Made by a program: the position numbers and the translations under genes. From assembly GCF_029854215.1 (NCBI RefSeq), contig NZ_CP122961.1, forward strand, positions 372,001-436,000: a DNA stretch of 64,000 nucleotides, given 5' to 3'. This DNA is from Halomonas alkaliantarctica (GTDB taxonomy: Bacteria > Pseudomonadota > Gammaproteobacteria > Pseudomonadales > Halomonadaceae). Below, one piece after another: positions 42,006-54,600 of the stretch (its first letter is position 1; each line of letters starts with the position of its first letter). Under the pieces are notes generated by a model. That model was not told the origin of the DNA, did not search any database, and worked only from the letters and a program-made list of their open reading frames with translations.

Positions 42006-42614
42006 GGCCGAGCTCCAGGACATTATTAATTGTTCTTACGGCCCAGCCATCACGACATCTACAACGAGGTCTAGCTAGTCAATGCTTGGGGACGGCATGA
42101 GGCGGTAGGACGCTTCTTTTTTTGTAAGTTTTTTGTGATCAGTTTGTAATAGGTATGTTAGTTAGCGTATCAGGTTATTTTTAAAAGCATGTTGCTAAAT
42201 TTTTAGTTTTATTAGTGTTAGTTGCTCATTCTGACTCACATGTACATCAAAAGTTAAAACGATGTGATAGGCGTTATTTTTATCATTAAAATCGCTTATT
42301 TTGGTTCCCATTTTTTATAAGTGTATCTTTGCCCGTATCGAATGAGTGGTTTTTAAATCACTGTCTTTATTGATTTTAAATTAAAAAAGCGGCTCATTTT
42401 TTGTAACATTTAGATACAAATATGCGCTACTACCTCTCGCTTGCCACCCCGGAATGCCCAGTTAAACTCACCCATAGTCCCCCCAAATGACAGCGGTGAA
42501 CATGCACTGTGGACGCCAACGACTGAAGGGGCGTTGTAACGAAATGTTGATGATGGCTTACAAGTGTACCTCCTAGTGCGCTTGAAGATTCTAATTAAAA
42601 ACGTGGGGTGGACC
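42006..42614. promoter_or_regulatory. AT-rich divergent spacer between exporter operon and giant gene
   Basis: About 600 bp with no gene. From about 42110 to 42420 it is strikingly AT-rich (long T and A runs) against GC-rich neighbours. An imperfect inverted repeat TTTAAATCA (42352-42360) / TGATTTTAAA (42371-42380) lies inside. The last 150 bp before the giant gene return to average composition and would be its leader. Both promoters must lie here. I could not choose -10/-35 elements with confidence. Confidence 0.6.
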
Positions 42615-45600
42615 ATGTATTCAATGTCGTTTTTATCTAGCCAGGCTCAGTCTCTTTTGGGTTCCGTTAGTGAAGGAAGTCGCTGGGGAAAGGATGCGTT
42701 TTATGATAATCATCTTTCTGTAGTTCCAAGCCCCTCCCCTTGGGAATCGTCTATTAAAGGCATCAGAATGGCCTGGGAAGATGCCCGTAATGAAATCTCG
42801 GTTTTTGAAAGTTTCGAGCGCCCCTTCGTCTTCGAAAATCTGCCCACACCGCCCTTGGGTAGGCTGAAGATGCGGCTCGAAGCCATGGATGAGTTCGGAA
42901 AGGTGCTGCCCAACTCAGAAATGAATATTGATCTCGATGTAATCCCAGAGAGTGAACTCGCCGAGACGACTTCGTCCGAACCAGAGGACGCTGCGCTAAC
43001 GACGTTGGTGGCTGACGAGGGCTTTATGGCCCAGGCTATAGCTGCGGATACCTTCACATCGATACGCATTCAGGCTGAGGCCGGCGATGCTGGCGATGGC
43101 ACGTCAGCGGTCCTTTCGGGTACCGGTATCAACGTGGTCAATGATCCCGTCAGCCAGCCAAATGCCGCAGATGCCGACGGCCAGGCGTATGTGGACTATG
43201 GCGACGGCATCAATGGCGGTGAGACGCTGACCTTTACGTTTAGCGTTGCGGAAGCAGGGGAGTACGAGCTGGCATTGGGCTATGCGCTTAGCCAGAACGA
43301 CGATGGCACTGATCGAAACCGACCTCTGCGGCTGGACGTCAACGGTGAGCTAGTAGACCGCATATTCGATCTACCCAGTACTACACTAACGGGTACTTCA
43401 ACCGACTTCAGCGACTTCGGTGAACGGACGATCCGCGTGCAGCTTCAAGCGGACGAGAACACCGTCAGCTTCACCTCCAACGGCGCCAGCGGGCCCAATG
43501 TCGACTATCTGGAGGTGCGCGCCCCGGACCCCGACGTCTACGTGGTCCAGGGTGAAGATATGGTGGTGTCGCCTGCATCCGATGTGGCGTCAGGCGCCAC
43601 CAATCGGGTCGTGACGGTCGATAACATCGCCGACTTTACGACTGGCAATGAAACCTTCCGAGTGGGCGCCGAGGGCGCCAGCTACCTAGACTGGGCAGCT
43701 GGTAATGCCAACGCCTACGGCGAGTTCTCCTTGGATGTAGCCACCGCGGGCACCTACAACGTAACCGTGACCTATGCGACAAGTTCTGCGCGTCCGTTGG
43801 ATCTTTCTTTGGTCGACGATGGTACGCCGACCCAGATAGGCACCTTCAACTTCACCCCGACGGCTGAGCCGAACTACTACCCCGATGACGTCAGCGATGT
43901 GCCCACTGCCAACCAGCCGGCTGGTCCCACGGGTGGCAACCCGACTCGACAGACTGAGTGGGAGGGCTGGTCAACCGAAACCATTGAAATTTCCCTTGCC
44001 GCGGGCAGCAATACACTGCGCTTGGGCGGTGCCAGCAACGGCCCCAATATCGATAAGATCGAAGTGGCATTGCTGGCTGCCGACCCGGTTGATCCTGTCG
44101 ATCCCACGACGCCGGTAATCGATGCCATCGTGGTGCAGGCCGAAGACGCCGAACTGGGAGCGGGTAACGACCCAGGCACCCTGGTTCGCGACGCCCAAAA
44201 TCCTGAGAATGGGGCCAGTTTCCAGGGTCTGCGCCCTGATTATTCCGGCACTGGCTATGTCGACTACGGCAGCGTACCTGGTGACAGCCTGACCTTCACG
44301 GTCAACGTCGCCGAAGCCGGTAGCTACGACGTGAACTTCCGCTATGCCAGCAGCGGTGATCGCCCGATGGCCCTTGCCGTCAACGGCGCAGCGCTGCCGC
44401 AGCAGGCTTTTGTGTCCACGGATCCCAATCCGACTAACGAAGCGCCGGAAGGGTTCGATGTGTGGGCCTATCAAAGCCTGACTACCGAACTCGTTGCCGG
44501 CGACAATACGATCGTCCTAAGCATTCCTGACGGTGCTGGAAGCGGCCCGAATCTTGACCGCCTGGAAATCACCACGGCGGGCACCGGCCCGGTTGGCGAT
44601 GTCGAGGCAGACGCCGATGAAACTCCGCTGGTGTTCAGCGCTGGCAACAGCGTGATCAATGGCGTTATCGCTAACGAGGCCGGGTTTAGCGTCACAGGAC
44701 TCGATGACGACATCGTCTTCATTGGAGTGACTTTTGATGATGGCGTGACCGTCGAAGAAGTCACACCCAATACGGATGGCAGCTTCACCTTGGATCTCTC
44801 TGGGAGAGACGACGGCGACCTGTCGGCTACCCTGATTGCTATGGACGCCTTTGGTAATCGAGTCGAACAAACCCTCGGTCTCACTCTGGATTCCACTGCC
44901 GATGAAGGTGACGATCTGGCGCTGGAAGGACCCACCACCGAGATTGCGCCTGATGACAGTGCCTCGGTAGTGTTTGGCGTCGCGGGCATCGACGCTGACT
45001 CGACGCTTGAGGTTAGTTTTGACGGCGGCGCGACCCGCCAATCGGCTACCAGCGATGGCGATAGCCTATCGGTTGATCTTACTGGACAGGGTCCAGGCGA
45101 TGTGACGGTAACACTGATTGTGACTGACGCCGCCGGTAACGAAGCGAGCGTGCAGGATACGGTCACACTTGCTGCAGCGGATGGCCCGGTGGAGCTCAAT
45201 GTAACCTTCGATGACACCACCATCAGTACTTACAACGAAACCCAAGACAATCCGGCGAGCGGAACCGGGGCCTCGGTTGAAGATGACGGAGCGACGCTCT
45301 TGTTGACCGATAACGTCTGGAAACGCGCAGCGCTGCCGAGCGACTACACCATCACCGGGCAGACCCTGCTGACCTTGGATGTGGCGATTTCGGACGCACC
45401 GGTACCGGAAATTGTCGCGATCGGTTTTGATGCCGACGATAACCCCTTTAACGGTGGCAATAGCGTCTATCAACTTGGTGGCACCCAGACCCAAGGCGGT
45501 TTCGTCGACCTGCGCGGACGGGGCGTCGACAACGGCGACGGTACCTTCCGTTTCACCATTGACTTGTCGGCGCATGCCGGTACCACTATCAATTCGCTGG

Positions 45601-48600
45601 TCTTTGTCAACGACGATGATTTGGGCGCTAAGGGCAGTGTGAGTTTCAGTGCCGTGAGCCTGTCTGAAGACGACGGGGCCGATACCAACAGTGCCCCGCG
45701 CGTGGTGGGCGGCGGCATCGCCGATCTCAGCCTGGATGAGGGATCGGATATCGAGGTCGACCTGCCCTTCGTCGATGACGATGGAGACGCGCTTAGTTTC
45801 AGTTTCGACGTCACCGACGGCGATGGCCAGCCGGTCACCGTGGGCGGTCTGAGCGTAGCTGACCAGGTGCTGAGCGGTAGCCTGGAGGGGCTGGCGCCCG
45901 GCGACTACACCGTCTCGGTGACTGCCGACGATGGGACTGCCACTACCTCAACCGACTTCATGCTAACGGTCGAAAATGTCAACGACGCGCCCGTTGCCGA
46001 GCCTGTCGCGCTAGAACCTTACTTCGGTGAAGTGGGGGAGGACTTCATTCAGATCCCGCTGGCTGAGTTTGAATCACTGTTTTCAGACCCTGATGGCGAC
46101 AGCCTGACGCTATCCGCCGAGGATCTACCCGCCGGGCTTGAGGTGGTAGACGGCGTTATTCAGGGCATCCCCAGCCAGGGCGGCACGTTCGACGTGGTGA
46201 TTCGCGCAACCGATCCGGCTGGCCTGTCCGTGACCCAGACGCTGAGTTTCGTTATTGAAGGCACTCAGGTGGGCGATACGATCACCATTGAGGCGGAAAA
46301 CTTTACCGATCTTGATGTGGCTAATTTGATCGTGACTGGTAACGCAAGCGCGTCCAACGAGCAGTTGATCCGGTTGACCAGTAACGAGCCCGCCACCATT
46401 AGTACTGACCTAGCCGCCGGTGGTGTTGAGCCTGGCTGGTACGTTGCGCGGCTGTATGTATTCGATGAGAACGATGGAGAGGGTTCATTAACGCTCACCA
46501 TTGGCGATACGGTCCTCGAGGCGCGCAACACCGCAAACGACAGCCTGAGTTCCGGTGTGGTGCTCAGCGACGACTTCGGCACCATTGTGGGCAGTGGTCC
46601 GCGTGGCAATGCGGGTCAGAGCGGTAACCGTAAGGAGATCGTGTTCGAAACGCCCTTTGAGGTGACCGCCGGTGATCTGGCGAGCCTCGAGCTTCGCGGC
46701 GCCGGTGGCGAACTGATGCGCATTGACTCCATGATGTTCGACCGTATCGAGGAACCGGTTAACGCCCCGCCGACGCTCGAAGGCTTGGCGGCCGATGTCA
46801 GCATCGATGAAAACAGCACGGTCGTGGCGAACCTAGCTATCGACGATGCCGATGGTGACAACTTGACCGTGACTCTGTCCGGTGCTGATGCGGCTTTATT
46901 TAGCTTTGATGAAACAACCGGGGAGCTCGCGTTCATCAACGCGCCGGACGCAGAGTTCGCAGCCGACAGCGATGAAAACGGCGTCTACGAGTTGACCGTG
47001 ACCGTCTCCGACGGCGAGGACAGCGTCGCTCAGGACACCCTGATCACGGTGGCGGATATCAATGAGAGCATCGTTATCGGGCAGACCGCCTACGTCATCG
47101 ACGAAAATCTGACCGAGATCGGTGCAATTCCGGTGGTCGACGAGGATGGTGCTACGACCGGTCTCAACGTGCCGGTATTTGCCATCACCGGTGGCGTGGA
47201 TGCACCGCTGTTTACCATCGACGAGGCAACTGGTGTGCTGAGCTTCACCAGTGCCCGCGACTTCGAGCTGGCGGTTGATGATGACGAAAATGGCGTTTAC
47301 GAAGTAGAAGTCACGGTAACCGACGGCGATCTTACCGATGTCCAGACCCTCGAAGTCACTGTCAATGACGTCGATGAAGCCCCGTTCACGCCGCTTAGCC
47401 TGCAGATTCAGGACGGTACGGTGACCAGTTTCGATAACGACGCCAACGCTACCGATACCACGATACGCAATGCCGACAATCCCGAGGACAATGACAATCT
47501 GGAGAATGGCCTGCGCCCGGACTTTTCCGGCACCGGCTATCTGGACTTCGGCGATACTGCCGGCGACAACGTCACCTGGCAGGTCGAGGTAGCCCAGGCC
47601 GGGCAATACGATATCAGCGTGCGCTATGCCACCAATTCTGACCGCCCGTTGGACCTAGTGATCAACGGCGGTACTCCAGTCGTGCTCGATATGTTGGCGA
47701 CCGACCCCGACGGCACCGGACCGATAGAAGGATTTGATAACTGGCTTTTCGAGACCGTCACCGTGAATCTGGAGGCCGGCACTAACAGCATCGAGCTGGC
47801 GATTCCGGAAGGCGCGACTACCGGCCCCAATATCGACCGCATCGAAATCACCGTGGGGGGCTCAGGCCCGATTCCCGTCGATGACAGCGCTGATGTAGAC
47901 GGCGACCTGACCCTGACCGCCGCAGCCGACACCCTGGGGCCCGATCAGCTAACCACGGCGCTGTTCAATGTTACCGGTGACGACGACGATATCGTGGCGT
48001 ACGAAATCAGCTTCGACGGCGGTGCAACGCGCACCTCCGTCACCCCAGAGGCTAACGGCGATATCACGGTAGACCTGAGCGACCAAAGCGGTAGCGTTAC
48101 CGTCACGCTGATCGTCACCGATGCGGTGGGTAACGAAGCCCAGGCCAGCGACAGCGTGACCATCGATGACGGCAGCGTGGTAGTCGAGCCCATTACCCTA
48201 CAGGGCGAAGACGCGAGCGTCACCGACGTAGGCGGCACAGCTCAGGGAGCCGTCACACGGGTAGTGGATGCCGCTAACCCGGATGATTTCGGCAACTTCC
48301 GTGAAGGTGCGGTGGGCGACGCCTACCTGGATTTCGGCACCGATGCCGGCGACCAGATCACGTTCAACATCGATGCACCAGCGGCCGGTACCTACACGGC
48401 CACCATTCGTTATGCCAATGGTGCCGCCACGCCGCGACCGCTCGACCTGACGGTCAATGGCAATGCACAACCGCAGGTTCCTTTTGCCAATGCACCAGAC
48501 GATGGGGTCAACGACCCTTGGAATGAGTGGTTAGAGCAGGAGGTGCAGGTCACCCTTGAGGAGGGTGCCAATACGTTCTCGTTGACCATTCCGACGGCGG

Positions 48601-51600
48601 CCAATGGCGGTGTGGCCAACGGTCCCAACATCGACCAGGTCGTGTTCAGCTTCGATGATGGCGATACGTCTCCTGTTCCGTTCAGCTTCGAGATCCAAGG
48701 CGAGGCCCTGGTCATAGAAGATTCGGATAACGTCGGTGATACCCTGGATACACAGGTCCGCGATGCCAGCAATCCCGAAACCAATACCGCCACCGGTCCC
48801 GATGGTTTATGGGACGGCTTCTCCGGCACCGGCTATCTGGACATGGGCAGCGATGCAGGTGATGCCGGGTCTTTTGATGTCGTCGTCGATGAAGCGGGCA
48901 CTTACACCCTGACGGTTCGCTACGCCAACGCGGGTGGCAACGGTGCCGATCGACCCATGGATATTCTGGTGGGTGGCGAGTCCCAGGGCAGCTTGGCCTT
49001 CGCGTCTACCGGCGCTGATCCAGACGGCTGGCAGAACTGGACGGACGTCGAGATCGAGGTCGAGCTTGAGGCGGGCAGTAATACCATTCGCCTGGAAAAC
49101 CTGACAGCCGCTGGCCCTAATATCGACCGTCTCAGCGTCACGCGCGAGGGCGTCGAGCCGCCCGAGGTGGTCGAACCGGGCGAGCGTTTCTCCGTCAAGA
49201 TCAACTTCCAGCCCGAGGGTGTGGCGGTCCCAGACGGCTATATCGCCGACAATGGCAAAGCTTTCGGTACCCAGTCGGTGACCATCGACGGCCAAACCTA
49301 TCAGTATGGTTGGGTCACCGAGGCGTCGATCTACGATGACGAGCCCGGCACGACGCCGCTGGATATCTCAAGTCTCACCAGCGTAGCGGTCAACGACCGT
49401 ACCGATGATATCGCTGGTCTCGATCCACGTCAGGGCACTTATGCCCACTTCGACCAGCCTGGAAGCGACTATGTGCGCGCCGGTTGGGAAATCGAACTGG
49501 AAGACGGCTACTACGAAGTCACCATTTCGATTGGTGATACCTCAGGGCCCTACGACAGCCGCAATGTGCTGAATGCAGAAGGCGAATTGTTCAACGACCC
49601 CTTCACGCCTTTCCGCCCGGACGACTTCCCCGCTGATGGCAACCCAGGCGACGACACTGAAGGTGTGCGTTCTGACCTGGTGACCCGCGTGGTGCAGGTG
49701 AGCGATGGGCGTCTGACGCTGGACTCTTTGGGGCTCGACAACGAGAACACTGAGATTCAGTACATCGAGATCCAGTCGCTGCCCGACCTGACGCCGGATG
49801 ACGCGCGCGAAGCCCCGCAGGACTACGCCTTCTTCACCGACGCCCGTGCTATTGCCGGCGTGGGGGAGAATGAAGTGGAGGTTGACCTCGACCCGGAAGA
49901 CAGCGGCATTCCCACAGGCGTTGACCCAACGTCGGACATCTTCGTGGGTATCTCGGTCGTCGACGGGCGTGGCGGCGCCTTGCTTGAAAGCCTGAACGAC
50001 GGCTCGGTGAAGCTGTTTGAAACGGTCACCGGTGAAGAGGTCTCCTTCAACGTCAACACGACCGGTGGCTTCGACTCACTGACCATCTCGCCCAGCCAGA
50101 CGCTCAAGCCGTTCACCAGCTATACCCTGGTGATCGATGGTTTCCGGGACCGCGGCCCCAACGATGACGCCGATGCGCCGACCCGGGAGTTCCAGAAGTA
50201 CACCAACACCTTCGTGACCGGTGAGGAGCCGGAGGTGGTTGCCCGCGACGTTGCCTTCAACGATGTGGTTGAACTCAACGGCGCTGCGGACAATGCCTTT
50301 GGCTTCACGTCGCTGGAGATTACCTCCGACGGCTCGACCATGTACGTGGCCACCATTGGGGGGCAGATCCTGCGCTTCGATATCGATCCAAGCGACGGGT
50401 CCTTGATCAACCGCCAGGAGCTGAGCCTGCCGAACGGTTACTTCGACCAGCCCGGGGAGAGTCAGCAACGTGGCATCATCGGCCTGACGGTCGATCCTAC
50501 CGACCCGAACGTGCTGTGGATCACCGACAACTACCCGATTCCGCTCAATGGACGCGATAACGGTGTGCCAGAATTCAGCGGCCGCATCACCAAGATCACG
50601 CTGGACGGCGGCAGCGACTTTTCGGGTACCGCTGAGCCCTACATCACCGGGTTGCCGCGCTCCAACGGCGACCATGTGACCAATAGCCTCGAGTTCCGCG
50701 CCAATCCGGACTATGACGCGGCCACCAATCCCGATGTGCCGACGCATCTGCTGTATCTGATTCAGGGCTCCAACTCGGCCATGGGTGAGCCGGATAGCGC
50801 CTGGGGCAACCGTCCCGAGCGTTTGCTGAATGCCGCCGTCATGGAGATCGACCCCACTCGTGACGCCCCTCCCGGGGGATTCGATGTAACGACCGAGCCC
50901 GTTCCCGACAACGGCCAGAACACTCGCTTCGATGACCCGGACGGCCATCCCAAGGATGACCCTATCCCCATGGGCAACGGCGAATTCCTGGTATTCGATG
51001 AACGCGGTGTGGCCACGGTGCAGGACGCTGACGGCAACGTGCTCCAGAGTTACTACGACCCCTACGCCGAAGACGCGGTGCTGACCATTTTCGCCACCGG
51101 GGCGCGTAACGCCTACGACCTGGTGTGGCATTCCAACGGCTTCTTGTACGTGCCGACCAACGGTTCCGCGGCGGGCGGCAACGTGCCGGACGATCCCTCG
51201 ACACCTGAAGATGAACGCTTCCTGAACGTCGAGAAGCAGGACGACTATCTGTTCAAGATGGTGGAAGGGGGATACTACGGTCATCCCAACCCGCTCCGGG
51301 ATGAGTACATCATGAACGGCGGCAATCCGACCGGGGGCAGCGATCCCAATCAGGTCGACCGGTATCCTGCTGGGACCAACCCCGAGGGGAACTACGATAT
51401 TTCCGGCGTCTATTCGCTGGGTGAGAACCGTTCGCCCAACGGAGCGGTGGAATACACCAGCAATGTGTTCGGCGGCAATCTTCAGGGCAACGTGCTGTTC
51501 ACCGAATATTCCGGCGGTGACGATGTGCGCAGCATTACCCTCGATGCCAACGGCAACGTGATCGGCGACGATGTGCTGCGCGATCCCGACGGCAATGTCA

Positions 51601-54600
51601 TCACCTACGTGGATCCACTGGATATTATCGAGAACCCGGTCACCGGCCAGCTCTACCTGCTGACCCTGAATCGCGGCAACGGCCAGAGCCAGATTATTCG
51701 TCTCGATCCGGCACCCGGCGGTGTGGTGGACCCGGTGGATCCCGGTGACGATCTGGTATCGCTACTGGTCATCCAAGCGGAAGACAACACTCCCAACGAT
51801 GGCACCTCCGTAACGATCGCCGATGGAGCGGAAATCCAGATACGTGACATCAACAACCCTGAAACCACCGAGGGCTTGCCTAACGGCCTGCGCCCCGGCG
51901 CCTTTGGGCTGGATGGCAATACCGATGGTAGTGACGGGGTGCCAGGCGGCTATGCCGACTACGGTGCCACCAATGCTGACTTCATGACCTTCGGCTTTAA
52001 TCTTTCCGCAGACGACGCTGGAGATTCGGTCCTGCGTATTCGCTACGCCAACGGTGGCGACACTAATCGTCCGCTTGAAGTATTCGTCAACAACGTAAGC
52101 GTCGGGGTGTTCGATTTTAGTCCTCCTCCCGGGCTTACTGGGGATGCGGCCTGGGCAGAGTGGCTGACCGAAGACGTGGCGGCGTCGCTAGTAGTGGGAG
52201 AAAACACCGTGCGCCTGCAGGCCACGAACAATACCGGCCCCAATATCGACCAGCTTGAAGTACTGCAGTCACCGCCGGACACCACGACGGGTTTCACCGA
52301 TTACGAAGCTGAGGATGCCTCGCTTGACGGCCCTGTGGTTGTGCCGGAAAGCGCTGATGACCGCAACGCCTCTGGCGAAGGCTTCGTTGACTTTAATGGC
52401 ACCAGCGATCAGACCATCACCTGGACCGTGGACGTCAATGAGACCGGCAACTACGAGATTGGCTTCCGCTATGCCCTGGCGGCGAGCAAAGCCGACCGCC
52501 CGATGGAAGTGATCATCAACGGCGTTAACCTGGGGCTGGTCAACTTCCCAGGCCAGAGTAATGAAGCGGAAAACGACTGGTTCTTCCAGGAGCTATTGGT
52601 CAATCTGCAAGCGGGCAGCAACACTATCAGCGTGACGGCACCAGAGGCCAACGGTCCCAATGTGGATCTACTGCGGGTGCCGGACGCGCCTACCGACACC
52701 TTTATGCCGGTGTATGCCGATGTCTCCGATGGCGCGCGCATCGAGCTGGAGAGTGGCGACAGCGCTAGGACCATCAACGACCTGACGGCCGACTTCTACT
52801 TTACGGTCGGCGAGGACGGGGCCTACAAGCTGGATTTGGCGGCGAATGCGGGTGCTAGCGACGGCGGCGAGCTGACGCTTACCCTCAACGGTCGCCCCAT
52901 TGACGAGTTCGCTTATCCGGGCAGTGGTGAGGCCGGTGAAGCCTCCACCTACGTCGAGCTGGAAGCGGGCATCGAGTACAACCTGCGCGTGGTATCCAGC
53001 GCCGACGGTGCCGATGAGTTGGACTACCTTGACGTGAGCCCGTTGACCGGCGACGAAGGCGCTGATCTGGTCATTCAGAGCGGCGATGCTGCTTACTACT
53101 CCGACCGGCTGCACTTCAGCTACCTGGAGAACAACAGCGCCTCGGCGGACGATCGTGATTTCAAGGAAAGTGCTACCGTCACGATCTCCAACACGGGCAC
53201 TAGCGAGCTTGCGATTCTCGACGCCGATATTGATGGCCCGTTCGTGCTGGAGGACCCGAGCGCCTTTGAAGGCTTAACGCTCGCCGCCGGGCAGTCTGTG
53301 GAAGTGACGGTACTGTTCGATCGCGATAGCTACATTGCACCTACCAACGATGCAGGCGACGGGGTCTTCGAGGGGCGGATTCGCCTGGTGACCAATGACG
53401 CCGATTCGCCGATTGCCGAAATCCGCATGGCGGGCTTCTGGCAGGCGCGGGACGAGGGCGGCTGGGAACCCAACGTCAATGAAGTCTGGGAGGTGTTCGG
53501 CTTCGGTAACCGTATCGACGGCCTGACCACCGTGGGAGGCGGCGAGAATTCAGTATTGAATGATTTCGACCTCTATCGTCCCGTTAACGACGACGAAGTG
53601 CTGTCGCGCTACTGGACGCTGGCTGATGGTGCCGGAGAGGCGAAGATCACCCAACTGGCGGCTTATCATGGCCCCAGCGGGGCAACGCTGGGTATCCATA
53701 ACCCCGGTAACAAGGGCCAGGACATCATCTTCAGCGACCACGCTGGGGACAACAATCAGAGCCTGCTGCCAGTGAAGAGTGATGGGCAGTTCGCCACCGC
53801 AAGCTTCTCACTGGACGATATTCCCGGTGGCTGGGCCGGTCAGGGCGTGTTTGGAATTGAAGTGGCGAACCTGTCCACTGACCCATCGCTGAACCCTGAA
53901 GGGGGCGGTACGCCGCCCGACGATGCGGATGGTATTGAACGTGGCTATACGGTGCGCATGTTCAGGGCGCTCGACGCCGAGGGCAACGTGATTCCCAATA
54001 CCTACCTGGGCATCATGGACTACACCGGCATCAACTATGACTACAACGACAACATGTTCCTCATTGAGGGCGTGACGCCGGTGGCCGGTGGTGAGCTGAC
54101 GGTGATCAATAACGACGGCGTGCCGTCCAATGATCGCCTAGTGATGTCGCGCATTGAAAACCCGGCTAACGCCGCGCAGGAAGTGCATGACGAAGCCACC
54201 ATCACGATTAGAAACGACGGCTTCGAGATCCTTGATATCAATAGCATCGAGGTCAGTGATACCACCTTGTTCGAGCTTACCGAGGCGTTTGCGGCGGTCA
54301 GCCTGGAGCCGGGCGAGTCCATCGACGTCACCGTGCGCTTCATCGCCAATGACCCCAATGATGCCAGCCTGTACGAAGCAAGTCTGGTCATCAACTCAAG
54401 CGATGCTGACGAGGGAGAGAAAGTCATCCAGCTCGCTGGCTTGGCCCAAAACCAGTCCGAGAGCGGTCAGGAGCCTCTCGTGCAGGAAATCATCAATGCC
54501 TTTGGTTACACCACCAACGTGGCCGAAGGGCAGATGAACCAGGGTGGCCTGGTGGAAGCCAACGGCGACGAAATTTTGTCACCTTACTTCCAACGCGCCG

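Noticed and set aside
50076-51284. Long antisense open frame (about 400 codons) and several others opposite the giant gene
   Set aside because: They mirror the strongly biased codons of the sense gene. Translations are low-complexity, lack domains and have no ribosome sites.
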